Below are positions 24,801 through 36,040 of a DNA stretch of 64,000 nucleotides, in pieces (position 1 is the first letter of the stretch; the number at the start of each line of letters is the position of its first letter). The position numbers and the translations under genes were made by a program. A model generated the notes under the pieces. The model had not been told where the DNA came from, made no database searches, and saw nothing but the letters and a program-made list of their open reading frames with translations. The DNA comes from Bryum argenteum (Eukaryota; Streptophyta; Bryopsida; Bryales; Bryaceae). Where the stretch lies: positions 6,273,305-6,337,304 of the forward strand of contig CM073331.1 of assembly GCA_037043015.1 (NCBI GenBank), given 5' to 3'.

Positions 24801-26889
24801 GAGCGTGGAGAAGCTGTCGGAAAAAGTGTCGGTTACGCAATGCCCCTTGAGATTTCTCCTCCAAGGGCACGAGGAAGCATCCTTTATTGCACAATTGGGA
24901 TATTATTGCACTCACTACAGGTATATTGGAGACTGTTGGTGCAAATTGCGTCCTTTAATATTAGAAAAGTAATATTGAGACTTTGTAGACGCGATACATG
25001 AGAGCCCAATTAATGTAACCAGCTCAGCCGCATAAGCGGCAGGGTAAATACGTAGTCGTTTCTGAGGAGCGGTTTTGGAATGAGCAGGTGCTGGCTAGCA
25101 AAGCACTGAGTCCTTATTACATTTTGTAAAGTTGATGATGCGCATTCTCCAATCACGAGCATAAACCGTAAGTGAATTTTGTGTGTGGGTTCTTCCAGAA
25201 AGCATATGGATTGGTAGGGGTGAGCCATGTTATCATTGACGAAGTACATGAACGTGATGTGGATACCGATCTTTTGCTTGCTGTAATTCGTGAGCTTCTA
25301 AATCACAGTGCATCCCTGCGGGTAGTTATCATGACTACTACTCTGAGTGCATCTTTGTTCACAAGGTAAATTTCTCCTTGTGGATGCAAAATTGTTGAAA
25401 GTTTCTCTCCATCCTCCTTCTGTCAGTAAATTTTTAGATGTCCTGGTGGATGTGCTAATGACGGATCAATCACCAGTATACACTCTGAATTATCTCTTCT
25501 TGTACAGATATTTTGGGGGCTGCCCTCTTGTAAATATACCAGAAATTGCACATTCCGTGAAGGTGTACAATCTAGACGACTTGCCTCAGCTGATGGGTTG
25601 GTTCGTTGCGCCAACCTCGATTCCAACTAATGAAAGCAGCCTGTTTGAGGAGGACGTCGATGTAGACCTGACTATATCAGTCATTGTATGGGTGTCTCAG
25701 ATCTTTGCAGAAGGTGATGGAGCAATTCTTTGTTTTTTACCTGTAAGTCAGCGAACCACTTCGAATCTATTTGAGCTTGGTTGTGATTCTGATCCTCGTG
25801 AGGGTTGAGACATGATTCTTTCGTGAAACATGCACGTGAGAAGAATATTACAACGGTTTTTTACTCTTCTTGACGATAGAATTACTTCGTTGTGATTATG
25901 GACTTTTTAGGGCTGGAACGCGATTTCCATCATCCGAGACCGCTTGCTCAATATATCTGCGAGTCGTTCTATGATGATTGTCCCTTTTCATACACAACTA
26001 ACTGCGGCTGAGCATCGAGCAGCATTTGCCCGTGCGCCAACCGGCATGCGGAAGGTATGATTGTTTGCTCTACTTAGGTGCAGTGATCATTGACTGACTG
26101 ATTTCACAGGATTCTCCCTAATGAAGAGATGTAAGAGTGCGTAACAACCATTATTGCTCTACGCCAGCCAAATGTCCAGCTACTCCTGCTCCATTGTGAT
26201 ATTCATGTGGCTGCTATTGTCCATGAAAAATTCAGTCTCTGCAGGAGGGTACTTACTTACGGCTGGATTGCACTATGCAGGTTGTTCTGGCCACAGATAT
26301 TGCAGAGTCAACTTTAGCTATTGAAGATGTAGTTTATGTGGTGGACTCTGGCAAGATCGAAGCAAAACAGTATGGTTCATCTCGCAACTTAGTCGCCGGG
26401 CGTGTTCAGGTGCCCCTTCGTACCCCCTTCTTCGACTGATAGAAATAAGGATGATCAATGTATCGTGACCAGAGCCATGAGATGTTAGGAACGTGTTCCT
26501 GCAAAAAGAATTGACGAAGAAGTGTGGTGTGGCTATCCATATACTTATTGCAGATGATATAACTCATGCTCTCACGGTTCTATCTGAAACAGTGGACATC
26601 CCAAGCAAGTGTCAGGCGAAGACAAGGACTGGCCGGAAGTGTGCAAGCAGGATATTGCTTCCAGTTGTACTCTAAGTCGGTACGCGAGCTTCTTTTGCAA
26701 AGGAGTTTTCCAGATATTGACGAGTACTTCGATTCATCCTCCCAAAGATAGGAACTGCAACTTACATCTCCCACCACTATGTGACTGCAGACTTTTTTGA
26801 GCATGTTAGATCACCAGAATCCTGAAATGTACCAGGTTCCACTGGAGCAGTCCTGCCCTCAGAATGAAGATATTTTCTCCTCGACTGCG
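21875..26889 (+). CDS. DHX9/MLE-like DExH-box RNA helicase with two dsRBDs, eroded motifs
   Basis: Thirteen phase-compatible exons: 21875-22099, 22317-22406, 22525-22695, 22996-23202, 23804-24166, 24588-24682, 24779-24920, 25199-25365, 25508-25742, 25911-26054, 26281-26409, 26593-26679 and 26791-26889 (about 718 residues). Two double-stranded-RNA-binding domains come first (exons 1-2 and 3-4). The helicase core follows: motif I GEIGSGKTTQ, Ia VTQPHRIAA, II DEVH, III MTTT (normally SAT), YFGGCP, the motif IV region GWNAISIIRDR, V ATDIAEST, and VI RRQGLAGS where QRxGRAGR is expected, so both arginine-finger positions are lost. The family unwinds RNA with ATP; the changed motifs III and VI argue against normal activity here. 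After exon 13 the winged-helix, ratchet and OB domains are not intact. It is best read as a pseudogene in progress or a neofunctionalised RNA-binding protein. The ATG is preceded by an in-frame stop. The start of exon 5 could be 23,816 instead. Confidence 0.75.
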
Positions 26890-27225
26890 GTGAGCACATT
26901 TCTTTCTTTCTTGATTAACATGGTTGGTTCAAGTGTGAACAGTTATTTCAGGAGCACTTCCTCCACAGAAGTATCATGATATTTGTTGCTTGTGAAGCAT
27001 TTCAACGTTGTTTGGTTTCGTTCACTTCCAGACAATCCAACATAGCGTCACTTCGTAACCAGTATCTAAGCCGGAGCCTGTTTGCAGATCAAAGCTTGAA
27101 TTTTAGACAGACTTGGTGAGATCTTGTCAATTATTCTTCCTTGCAAGACTATCTGGCAAGGGACACAGGAAAATTGACGGTCGGGCATGTTAGCGTCTCG
27201 CCAATGTCGATGGAGAAGACTTTTG

Positions 27226-27673
27226 CACGGTATACTCTTGAGAGTTTAGATCTCAATATCAAGAGCTTTAGAAGCGAAAGAGGTGGCAAGGAATGCCAAA
27301 GCAGTAGCAGGATGCAGTGAAGAAATCAAATAAGAAGATGGTTGCATTGAGAAGATTTTGAGCACGACCAGCCAGCCACTAAGTGCTCACAGCCATACAG
27401 TTGTTGCAACATTTTGGGGCTAGTGACCTGGACGAAGACTTCACTTCCTTCAGCAGAACTTTGGCTGAAATGTGGTCCATCCAAGGTGTAGGAAATGCTA
27501 CTCTCCGGAATCCTCTCTGCTTGGATACCTTTAACTCCTCGCAGTTGCTGCTGCCCGCATGTTCCCCGAATCCTCCGATGTCATATCAAACAGGCGCGGG
27601 GAAGCCGATCAAAGCTTGCCAAGGCAGATGCCTACGGAAGTGACCAGTTATCTATCATTTATGCCATTCAAGA
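27226..27673 (+). pseudogene. Frame-broken C-terminal part of the DExH helicase
   Basis: Pieces of the ratchet (HA2) region appear in all three frames: LTAIQLLQHFGASDLDEDF, then FSRTLAEM and GVG in frame one. GMLLSGIL-like sequence is in the next frame, VAAARMFPESSD and NRRGEADQ in another, then KLAKADAYGSDQLSIIYAIQ. In intact relatives these run as one frame, so at least two or three indels are present. No OB-fold region follows. Confidence 0.7.
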
Positions 27674-29406
27674 ATGGACATGTGCAGATTTAAGGATCTG
27701 TGATCAAACTTTCTGTGAGCATAATCTTCTGGGCTCGAAGCTAAATATTGTGATTTGTGAGCGTCACTTGTAATCGTTGTCGTCAGCACACTAAGGGCCT
27801 TGCCACACCACCATCGGTAGGCCGCCCCTGCCTGCTGCCGCTGCTTTCTGTCCTTGTCTACTTTTCTCCTGAAATTTCTCCACTTTTCTTCAATTGCCGG
27901 TCGACTTCCAGGCACTAGTGCCTGGTAGTTTTCAAGTGCCTCCCATGTGCCATATCATCGCCATGTAGACCCCAAAGCAACATCCAAAGCAAACCCCAAA
28001 GCTACAAAGTTGCTCCATGTCACTCTTGCCACTCTCCCTACTTCCTCTCATGTGGCAACCACTTGCTAATTGGAACCAATACGAATCTTCCATCTCACTG
28101 CCTTTCCTCCCATTCCTCCCATGTGAGATCCCTCCTTGCCGCTGGCTTTTTCTTCAATAGCGTTGACTTCAGCTCTTCGAGAAAGCAAGGGGATGAAAAC
28201 GGCAATGAAGGATGCGTACAGATGGACCTCATGTACTGCTACACCCTACATGAACTTCCCTTCAGTTATCGTTTCCAAAATGCTGAGTTTCTAATGTAGT
28301 GTTCATTTAAAATGAATGTATAAGATTCTTTTGTTGATGTTCTATAAAGTTGGATATAAATGAATCCGGTATCATATATAGTATGGTGTTTATGAATGAG
28401 ATCAAATTGAAAAAGCACATAATCCTTGAGAGGCACTATTTCTTTCGTCCTCTATCCAATCTCAATACAATCTCCATATTGGTCGTTCCATTGGAATTCA
28501 ATTCTAACCAAGTCATTGTGCGAGTGCGAGTGCGAGAACTCGTTGCTCAATCAAAGTGAATTAGAGGTTAGAATCGAATAAGGTAAAGTAGGCTTCAGAT
28601 CTTGGTAGACAAGATAAACAGCTCAAGGCATTCTACATTAATAGACCAACCAATCCATCTTCAATGATTTAGATACAATCCTTACAAATATTGGTTGCTC
28701 AAAAAGAGGAGTATGTATTAAACATGAGCTGGTTTCAAAGTTTTCCAAATTACTACATTTTTATCTTCACACTATGTTAAAATTTGAGATTTAGGAATAT
28801 TTTGAATTCTCCTTTCTTTTAAATTCACAAACTCATGAAAGTACCTACTCACCTTTCATTTTTTTCTCTAGACCAAACACAATAAATGCAATGCATGTTC
28901 GAATGAATCCTTGAATTTCTACCTTGGTTTGGTAAATAAATTGCATGAAGGTTGAAGAGCCAAATGAGTGTCTAAAATTTTGCATGAGCATGCTCAACTT
29001 AGTTATTTACATAGAGAAAAATATGAGCAAGATGTTTGGAGTAACAAGCATCAGTTTATCCAGTGCACAAAGTACACTATGTCTGATGAAAAAAAGAGTT
29101 TGCATAGACTTCAAATGTTGAGATCTTACAAATGGCAAAGATCCAATGATTGAATTTTCAACCACTACCTTTGATGATGGTTCTATGTAAGATCCTACGG
29201 TTAAAAGTATCAAAAAGTGATAAATTTTCTCATACCCCAAAGTTTACAAGGTGGTCTAAAATTGCACTTTTGGAGTTTGGAGCTCTCAAAACACCATGGT
29301 CGTTTTGGGTTAACCTCTTGATCTAAGTTGCATAAAATAGCAATAAGTTGTTTTGGTCTTTTTGGATCTTTTCAAGTTAACAAACCTATTGCACTATAGA
29401 AATTAT
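27674..29406. other. Intergenic, AT-rich, nothing recognised
   Basis: No gene family is seen. 27,780-28,150 is moderately GC-rich with CTCCCATGTG-type repeated phrases. 28,700-29,330 is AT-rich and includes GGATCTTACGG-like motifs found in the MITE family, so at least part is worn repeat. Confidence 0.35.
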
Positions 29407-29650
29407 TGAGATTGAAGAGAAAGACTTTACTTAGATGGTATTGGGATAACATCAGCTATGCATTGACAATACATAAGTAGGAGGAAGCCTATTCTAGTTA
29501 TCTCCGAACCATGTGGGATAACTAAGCACTATGGGCTGCCTTTGACTACAAGCAACACCCAAAGGAGTCTAAGAACTAACTATCTATGTGTGTAGTTCTA
29601 CTCCTAAGGCTCCATGTACACTATCTACTCTATTAGGTACATGTTTCTCA
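29407..29650 (-). repeat. Copia 3' LTR
   Basis: 244 bp, aligned with 41,389-41,613 over most of its length. It holds one copy of the 26-bp TACATAAGTAGGAGGAAGCC unit that is triplicated in the other LTR, and an extra 20-30 bp stretch near its right end. On the minus strand it starts TGAGAAACATG and ends CTTCAATCTCA. Confidence 0.85.
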
Positions 29651-29664
29651 GCATTCCCACTTTG
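29651..29664 (-). promoter_or_regulatory. Copia polypurine tract
   Basis: The minus-strand sequence CAAAGTGGGAATGC lies between the pol stop codon (29,665-29,667) and the 3' LTR, the position and composition of the plus-strand primer of Copia elements. Confidence 0.7.
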
Positions 29665-30490
29665 TCAGTGGGCAAAGGCACAAAGGCCCATATTCTCAAT
29701 CAAGGTCAAGTGTTGTGACTTTCCAAGGGCCTTGGCTAGCACATCAGCAACCATAACTTCGGTAGGCACATACGTGAGCTCAATCACTTGATCCTTCACT
29801 TGCTCACGAATAAAATGATGTTGTACATTAATAGGCTTGGTTTGTGAGTTGTGTGTAGGATTCTTGGCCAAGGCACTAGCTCCTTGTTTGTCATACAAAA
29901 CTTGTGTGCAGCCTTGTTAAACAAAGCCAACATCAGGCAAGAGTTGTCTCAACCAAATGGCTCACTTGGTACATTAGCTCATGGCCATGTATTCAGCCTC
30001 CGTTGTAGAGAGTCCTAAGGTGGGCTGCCTTTTGGAATTTCATGAAATAGCACCCACTCCAAGCATAAAAACATAACCGGTTGTGGATCTCCTATCCCCT
30101 TCATCACCGACCCAATCTGCATCACATTAGCCAGGTAGCAACAAATTTGCACCTCCAAGTTGCAACTCTGGTGTTCCTTGGAGGTACCTCATGACCCTCT
30201 TCACCGCTACCCAATGCATTGGGCCAAACTTGGACATGTATTGACTCACAACACTCACGAGAAAGGCCAAATTAGGCCTTGTAGCCACCATGGCATACAT
30301 TAGGCACCCGACCGCAGCCTTGTAAGGCATACTCGCCATTTCAGCCCTCACCTCTTCAAAATCAGCCTCCGTGAGCTTGGGCAACTTCACATGAGTGTCA
30401 AGTGGTGTACCTATGGCCTTGCACTCCTCCATCTTGAATCTCTTAATAATATCCTCAATGTATTTGTGTTGAATCATGGTGATGGTGGGA
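29665..30490 (-). pseudogene. Copia RT C-terminus and RNase H, degraded
   Basis: The RT thumb/connection reads MIQHKYIEDIIKRFKM...IGTPLD...YKAAVGCLMYAMVATRP...YLQGTPEL (30,127-30,480). RNase H follows: CDADWVGD, STTGYVFMLG, STTEAEYMAMS, then HHFIREQV and the terminal LAKAL. In-frame stops occur just before CDADWVGD (30,127), within the MAMS region and in the following segment (about 29,910-29,980). The coding sequence continues on the other side of the CACTA insertion at 30,491-34,111. Confidence 0.85.
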
Positions 30491-33400
30491 CACTATAAGA
30501 AACCTGCGTTTTTAATGATGTTGTAAATGATGTCTAAAAAGACATCGTAGACATTAATTCAGATGTCTTATAGACGATAAGACATCCTAGACAGCTCAAA
30601 TGTCTACGCAGACGTCTAAAAAGACAGAAAAATGTCTTAAGATCGAAGATGTCTTAAGGTAATTTTCGAATGGTAAAAAAGTGTGCTTGGCGTAGGTGCC
30701 GCGTAGATGACACATCACTTGAATTCAATGGGCGGTGCAGCGTGGGGATGAAATTCATCATGATGTGGAATTTTACATAGTCCCACGAAAGATGACATGG
30801 CGGCGAGAATCCTACGTGACCCGGGAAAATCCGATGTGGCGCGGGAAAATCCGGCGTGGCACGGGGAATATCCGGCGTGCACGCGGGAAAAGTTGGCGTG
30901 GACTTGGAAAAATGACATGGCATGCCACGTCAAAGATATTGCGGAGGTTTTATGCTCCTATCGTGATAGTTTTAGACATCGATTAAGACGACTTAAATGT
31001 CTTGCAAGACATCTTAGATGTTGTACAAGATGTCTTGCAAGACGTATGCAATGTCTTACAAAATATCTTAGAAGACAATTTTTATGTCTTATAAGATGTT
31101 TCGATCGTAGAATGATGTTTACGTTGATGTCCTTATTAAGTTTGTGATGTTTGCTCGGATGTTTGTAGCGACATCTCGTAGGACATGATGTTTGCAATGA
31201 TGTTACTATTGATGTTTTTGGGCATATGAAAGGACATCTAGGATGACATTTTTAGATGTTTATATAGTCATCGATTTGTAATCCGGGGCGTCTCACATAA
31301 CATCAATCTGTAAACCTTTGTCACATCAAAAAGTATGAATCAAACATATATTGCTTAGGTCATTAAAACCTCGGATAACACAAACTAGAATATATACTAA
31401 TACGCTTTGTCAACAACTACGATATACTACGCACCCACAATTTGAACTCCGTAAGTCCCTCCACTTCCATCGCTTCTTTGTTGATACCCGTATGGTCATG
31501 TGCATGTCCATTTTGCTACACATATTCAATAAGCCAATATCAATCGCATTTAAAGAAGGGTTTGTAAAGGTAAAAAATTTCGATTTAATTCCATTTAATT
31601 GCACTACCTAGGTTGAGATGGTTTACTTCCTAACCTCAAGATATCCCATTGAGTTAGACATTTTTGCAAACATCTGCTTAGACATTTCTTCAGACATCCT
31701 TCTAGACATCATTAAAAACAACGTTATAGACATCCATACATACATCTGTTCCACACACCTACAAGCACGCATGTCGCTTTGCGGCCTCAGATCGTGCTCG
31801 CTGCCCCGACCTCTTATGTCCCACCTTCCAAAATAGAATTCCATCAACACATTTAGACATCTTTATAGACATGCTCTAAGACATCTTGTAAACATCATCA
31901 TAGACATCTTCTACAACAAATCAAATACTACAAGTACTAGGGTTTCCTTCACAACAAATCAAATTCTACAAGTCCTAGGGTTTCTTGTACAAGATGCTTT
32001 TGAAATCCAGTACCTCTTAAGTAGCAAATCTTAGCCACATGAAGAAGGAAACCTACTCTTGAGAGCTATTGGATTTCTACAAATACTATTCTCTTATTGC
32101 AGTTAACAATCATTCTGAAACTGAATGGAAACAATTTCAAAATCCTCTACACTTTAAACACAAACTCTTTGGAAAAACTAAGGCAAAAATGAGCTTTGTA
32201 ATTCCATTTGAAGATCTCATGACCTAACTATGGCGGCGGAAACAAACCCTAGCCACATGAAGAAGCAAACCTTAGCCTCTACACTCCAAACACTAACTCT
32301 TTGAAAAAATGAAGACAAAAATGAGCTTCGTGCGGCCTCTAATTCTACTTAAAGGTCTCATGACCTAACTATGGCGGCAGCAAACCCTAGCCGCCTCTGT
32401 TCATCCATTGAAGTCAATGAAAATCATCCCTGTAGATGGTTCTGGATGTTGTCATAGATGTCATCTTCGACATCTTCATAGACATCATGTTAGACATTTT
32501 CATAAACGTCATCTTAGACATCCCTGCAGACATTATCATAAACATCTGATGACATTTTCAGGGTTTCAATCACAACACATTAACTATAAAATGTCTTTTG
32601 TTTTCCCTCACAACAAATCAAATACTAGATGCTTTAAAGTTCTTTCCACAACAAAGCACACATTGTAAGTCTTAGAGTTTCTTCCACAACAAATCAAATA
32701 AACTTTATTGATAGAAAAAGTGTGGAATTACAATCATGAGACTATTTATAGTCTTCCATGGTGATAGGCTCTCTTTTAAACTCTCAACTACCTTTTATTT
32801 CTACCCTAACTAACTTTCCAACTAACTTTCTTAATACTAATTCTATTCTTGAATTGTCTTCTAAACTGTATTAAATAGCTACTTTCATAAATTCATATTT
32901 CTTGTAAATTTGCTTTAATTTGTATAATATTGGTTGTTAATGATAGAGTAATGTATAGTCTTGTCATTAGACTATAATAATATAATCTATAAGTAATCAA
33001 TAATATTTAATTCCTTCTTGAAGTAAGCCAGAAAACACTGTTTATTGTTTTTATTTTCTTTTTATATTTTCTTTATGTATTTGAGGATTACCCCAATTAG
33101 AGACCCGCGCCAATGGAGGACAAGCAGTAAGAGAAAAAGTTGATATTATTCTTTAAAAGACTCTTAAGTACTGCCGCTTTTTAGTAAATGACGTCTAGGA
33201 GGATGTCGTGCAAAACATCTTCATAGACATCCAAGTAGATGTCTATGCGGACATTCATGCCTGACTGTAGTTATGGTAAGTTGGACATCGTGTTAGACAT
33301 CCGACTAGATGTTGAATGACTTGTCAACTGGTCTGACGTGGAGTTTTTGTTGCCATGTAGATAAAGCGCTGTAAATAACTTTATTAATCTATGTCCACGT

Positions 33401-34111
33401 GTTTTTTGAGGATTAAATATCCACGAAATTACTTTTACTTTTTTTTTGGCACCATTGTTATCTTGTAGATATTATATATATATATTATATTTTATATATG
33501 ATATTTTTTAATATTTAAATATTTTTTAATCATAAAAAATTACAGAATTATAATATTCTAATTTATTTGAATATAATAAAAATTTACAAATTTTTTTTAT
33601 TGAAATATAATTATATATTTTGATATTTAAAAAAAAATAAACCAATGAAAAAATAGTGAGAATAGCCTGAAATTAGTATTTTCAGTATTGCCACGTCACA
33701 TAATGTTTTAGCAAGAAGAAAAAAGAAAGAAAAAAAAAAAAAAAAAAAACAACTAAAGTGTGATGTTTTTTTTTCTACTTTTGAAAGCCGCTGCCCATTC
33801 ACCTACTCTTTTAACATTAGAAATGCTTTTTACTCTGTCTACCAGTAAATTTTGGTCGTTTTTACCTTGCTGGTCTAAAATCCCTTGCCAACGTGGCAGT
33901 TTGATGTCTATCAAGATGTCTTCAAAGACATCCATGTCTTCACCAACATCTTTTTGTTTGGTGATGTCTTCATGCCCCCCAATCCAAAATGTGCCCGTTA
34001 GACGTACAGACATCCTCCCGTCTTCAAAGACATCTTTTAAGACAGTAAGACATCACAAAATACATTAGACATTACACAAGACATCACAAAAAACAGGGTT
34101 TTCTTATAGTG
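30491..34111. mobile_element. Non-autonomous CACTA (En/Spm) element 1, 3,621 bp
   Basis: It begins CACTATAAGAAACC and ends TTTTCTTATAGTG, flanked by the exact 3-bp target duplication GGA (30,488-30,490 and 34,112-34,114), the CACTA hallmark. Both arms are packed with the short motif AGACATC/GATGTCT in both orientations, the subterminal repeats that transposase accessory proteins bind in this superfamily. An AT-rich core lies at 33,440-33,640. No transposase frame is present. It interrupts the RT domain of the host Copia element and is a full-length relative of 36,041-39,221 in reverse orientation. Confidence 0.93.
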
Positions 34112-34982
34112 GGAGCAGCCTTATCTCTCTTGAACTCCATTCCAAGGCAATAGCTTAGCTCTCCAAAATTGATCATCTCTTACTCCTCCTTGAGCATAGC
34201 CTTCACCTCCAACATCTTGGTCATGCTACTTGCAAGGAAGATCAAATCATTCACATACAAGATTACAATCACAAGAAATTCACTACTTTGCATGATATAC
34301 AAAGACTAATCAACGTCGCCTCTTTAGAAGCCCTTTCCCACAAACATGGCATCAATATCTTGATACCATGCTCTCCCGGATTGCTTCAAACCGGGAAGTG
34401 CCTTCTCCAACTTGCACTTGAGATGCTCCTTGTCTTCTTGTACAAATCCTTGGGGCTGATCCATGAAGATAACCTCCTTCAACTTGGGGTTGAGGAAGGC
34501 AGTCTTTACATCCATGTTGTGCATCTCAAGGTCCATAGCTGCCTCAATGCTCACAACACACCGAATTGTGTTGAATTTGGCAACGGGGGCAAATGTCTCA
34601 TTGAAATCCACCCCCTCCACTTGGATGAACCTCCTAGCAACCAGCCTTGCTTTATACCTCACCACATGCCTCAAAACATCCCTTTTGTAGGGAAAACCCA
34701 CTTACAGCCCACACTTGATCTATTGGGAGGAAGGGGTGCAAGCTCCCAAATACTCTTGTGAATGAGGGCCATGTACTCTTCTTCCATAACCACCTCCCAC
34801 TTGCTTGCATCTTTACGATTGAGCACCTCTCCAAGTGTAGATGGATCTCCAAGGAATGCTACTTTTGCTTGATCTTTATGTGGTGGAGGAAGAATGTCAT
34901 TCATCCACCAATCCCCAAGTGGCTTGCGAGTCCTTGTAGGATATATTGGCTCCTCTAAGGGTTGGTCACGTGGCTCCCCCAT
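34112..34982 (-). pseudogene. Copia reverse transcriptase N-terminal part
   Basis: It reads WWMNDILPPP...PSTLGEVL..DASKWEVVMEEEYMAL then CKWVFPTK, YKARLVARRF, FNETFAPVAK, NMDVKTAFLN, MDQPQGFV, LKQSGRAWYQ. At about 34,245-34,256 the catalytic box reads LYVNDLIFLA, so the second catalytic aspartate pair YVDD has become YVND. A frame change near 34,690 separates the first and second parts. The domain is cut at 34,112 by the CACTA insertion. Confidence 0.88.
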
Positions 34983-35163
34983 GGGCTGATCCTTCTGTTG
35001 TTTCTTTGGTGAGGAAGTAGTTGATTTCCTCTGCCTTGCGGTAAGATCGCATTCTCCTTGGGCTCCTTCAATTCTTCATCTTCTTCATCTTCCACTTCTT
35101 CAATGTGCACTTTTGGAGTTGGGCCTACACTTTGGGCTAGTCCTCCACTTCTCCCACTTGGGC
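34983..35163 (-). pseudogene. Copia integrase-RT linker
   Basis: Acidic low-complexity linker (EEVEDEEDEELKEPKE) between integrase and RT in the minus-strand pol frame, typical of the variable region of Copia polyproteins. Frame shifts are present relative to both neighbours. Confidence 0.6.
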
Positions 35164-36040
35164 TCACCTCCAAGAGCTTAGAATGAGCTCTTCTTCCATC
35201 TTCAAAGAACGTGACAGCCTACACTTGATGATGGCCTTGGTATCCACACACATCAGTCTATAGACCTTGGTTCCCTCATAATACTCAAGAAAAATACACT
35301 TGATGCCTTTGACATCCAACTTGGTCCTCTTGGCATTTGGAACCAAGGCAGAGGCAATGCACCCAAAAACATGCATATGAGACACATGGAGCCTCACTCC
35401 ACTCCATGCCTCTTGAGGTGTCTTACTTGTCAATGCTTGAGTGGGGCACCGGTTCCTTGTATGCACCGCATTGCTCGCGGCCTCACCCCATAGCTCATAC
35501 TTCAGCCCTTGGCCATGAATCATGGCCCTTGCCATCTCGACAATGGTGCGATTTGCACGCTCCGCAACACCATTTTGTTGAGGCGTGTAGGGGGCTGATG
35601 TGTGGTGCTCAATGCCATAGGCTTTGAGGAAGTTCTCAAAAGCCTTGGAGACGTACTCCCCTCGATCTGACCGCATCACCTTCACCTTGCAATCAGATTG
35701 GGCCTCCACAAAGGCCTTCCAAGTCTCAAAACGCCCAAACACCTCACTCTTGCACTTGAGCATGTACACCCATTTATTGCGTGAGAAATCATCTATAAAG
35801 GTGACAAGTTACCTTGCTCCTCCAATAGAAGTGGTCTTCATTGGCCCGCACACGTCCGAATGCACCATCTCCAATTTCTTGGTGGCTCTTGTTGCTCCAT
35901 CCTCGCGGAAGGGTTGCCCTCAATGCACCCCTTGCAAGCTATGGAACTCCAATCGTGCTTGCAAGAAGAGAGGTTCAGCCCCTTTACAATGTGTTGGAGG
36001 CCCTTCAAGCTCTTCAAATTCAAGTGGCCAAGCCTCCTAT
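35164..36040 (-). pseudogene. Copia integrase, degraded
   Basis: The GAG-pre-integrase zinc region RRLGHLNLKSLKGL with downstream cysteines (CKGCIEG) begins right at the CACTA-2 boundary. The core follows, with HSDVCGP-like sequence (shifted frame), IDDFSRNKWVYM (about 35,770-35,800), MRSDRGEYV (one G short of the usual RGGEY) and NGVAERANRT with the catalytic E. Then come WGEAASNAVHTRNR and HVFGCIASALV. A frameshift near 35,900 and a stop near 35,815 inactivate it. Confidence 0.88.

Noticed and set aside
27780..28300. Additional gene downstream of the helicase
   Set aside because: Only short frames without family similarity; repeated phrases suggest worn repeat sequence.
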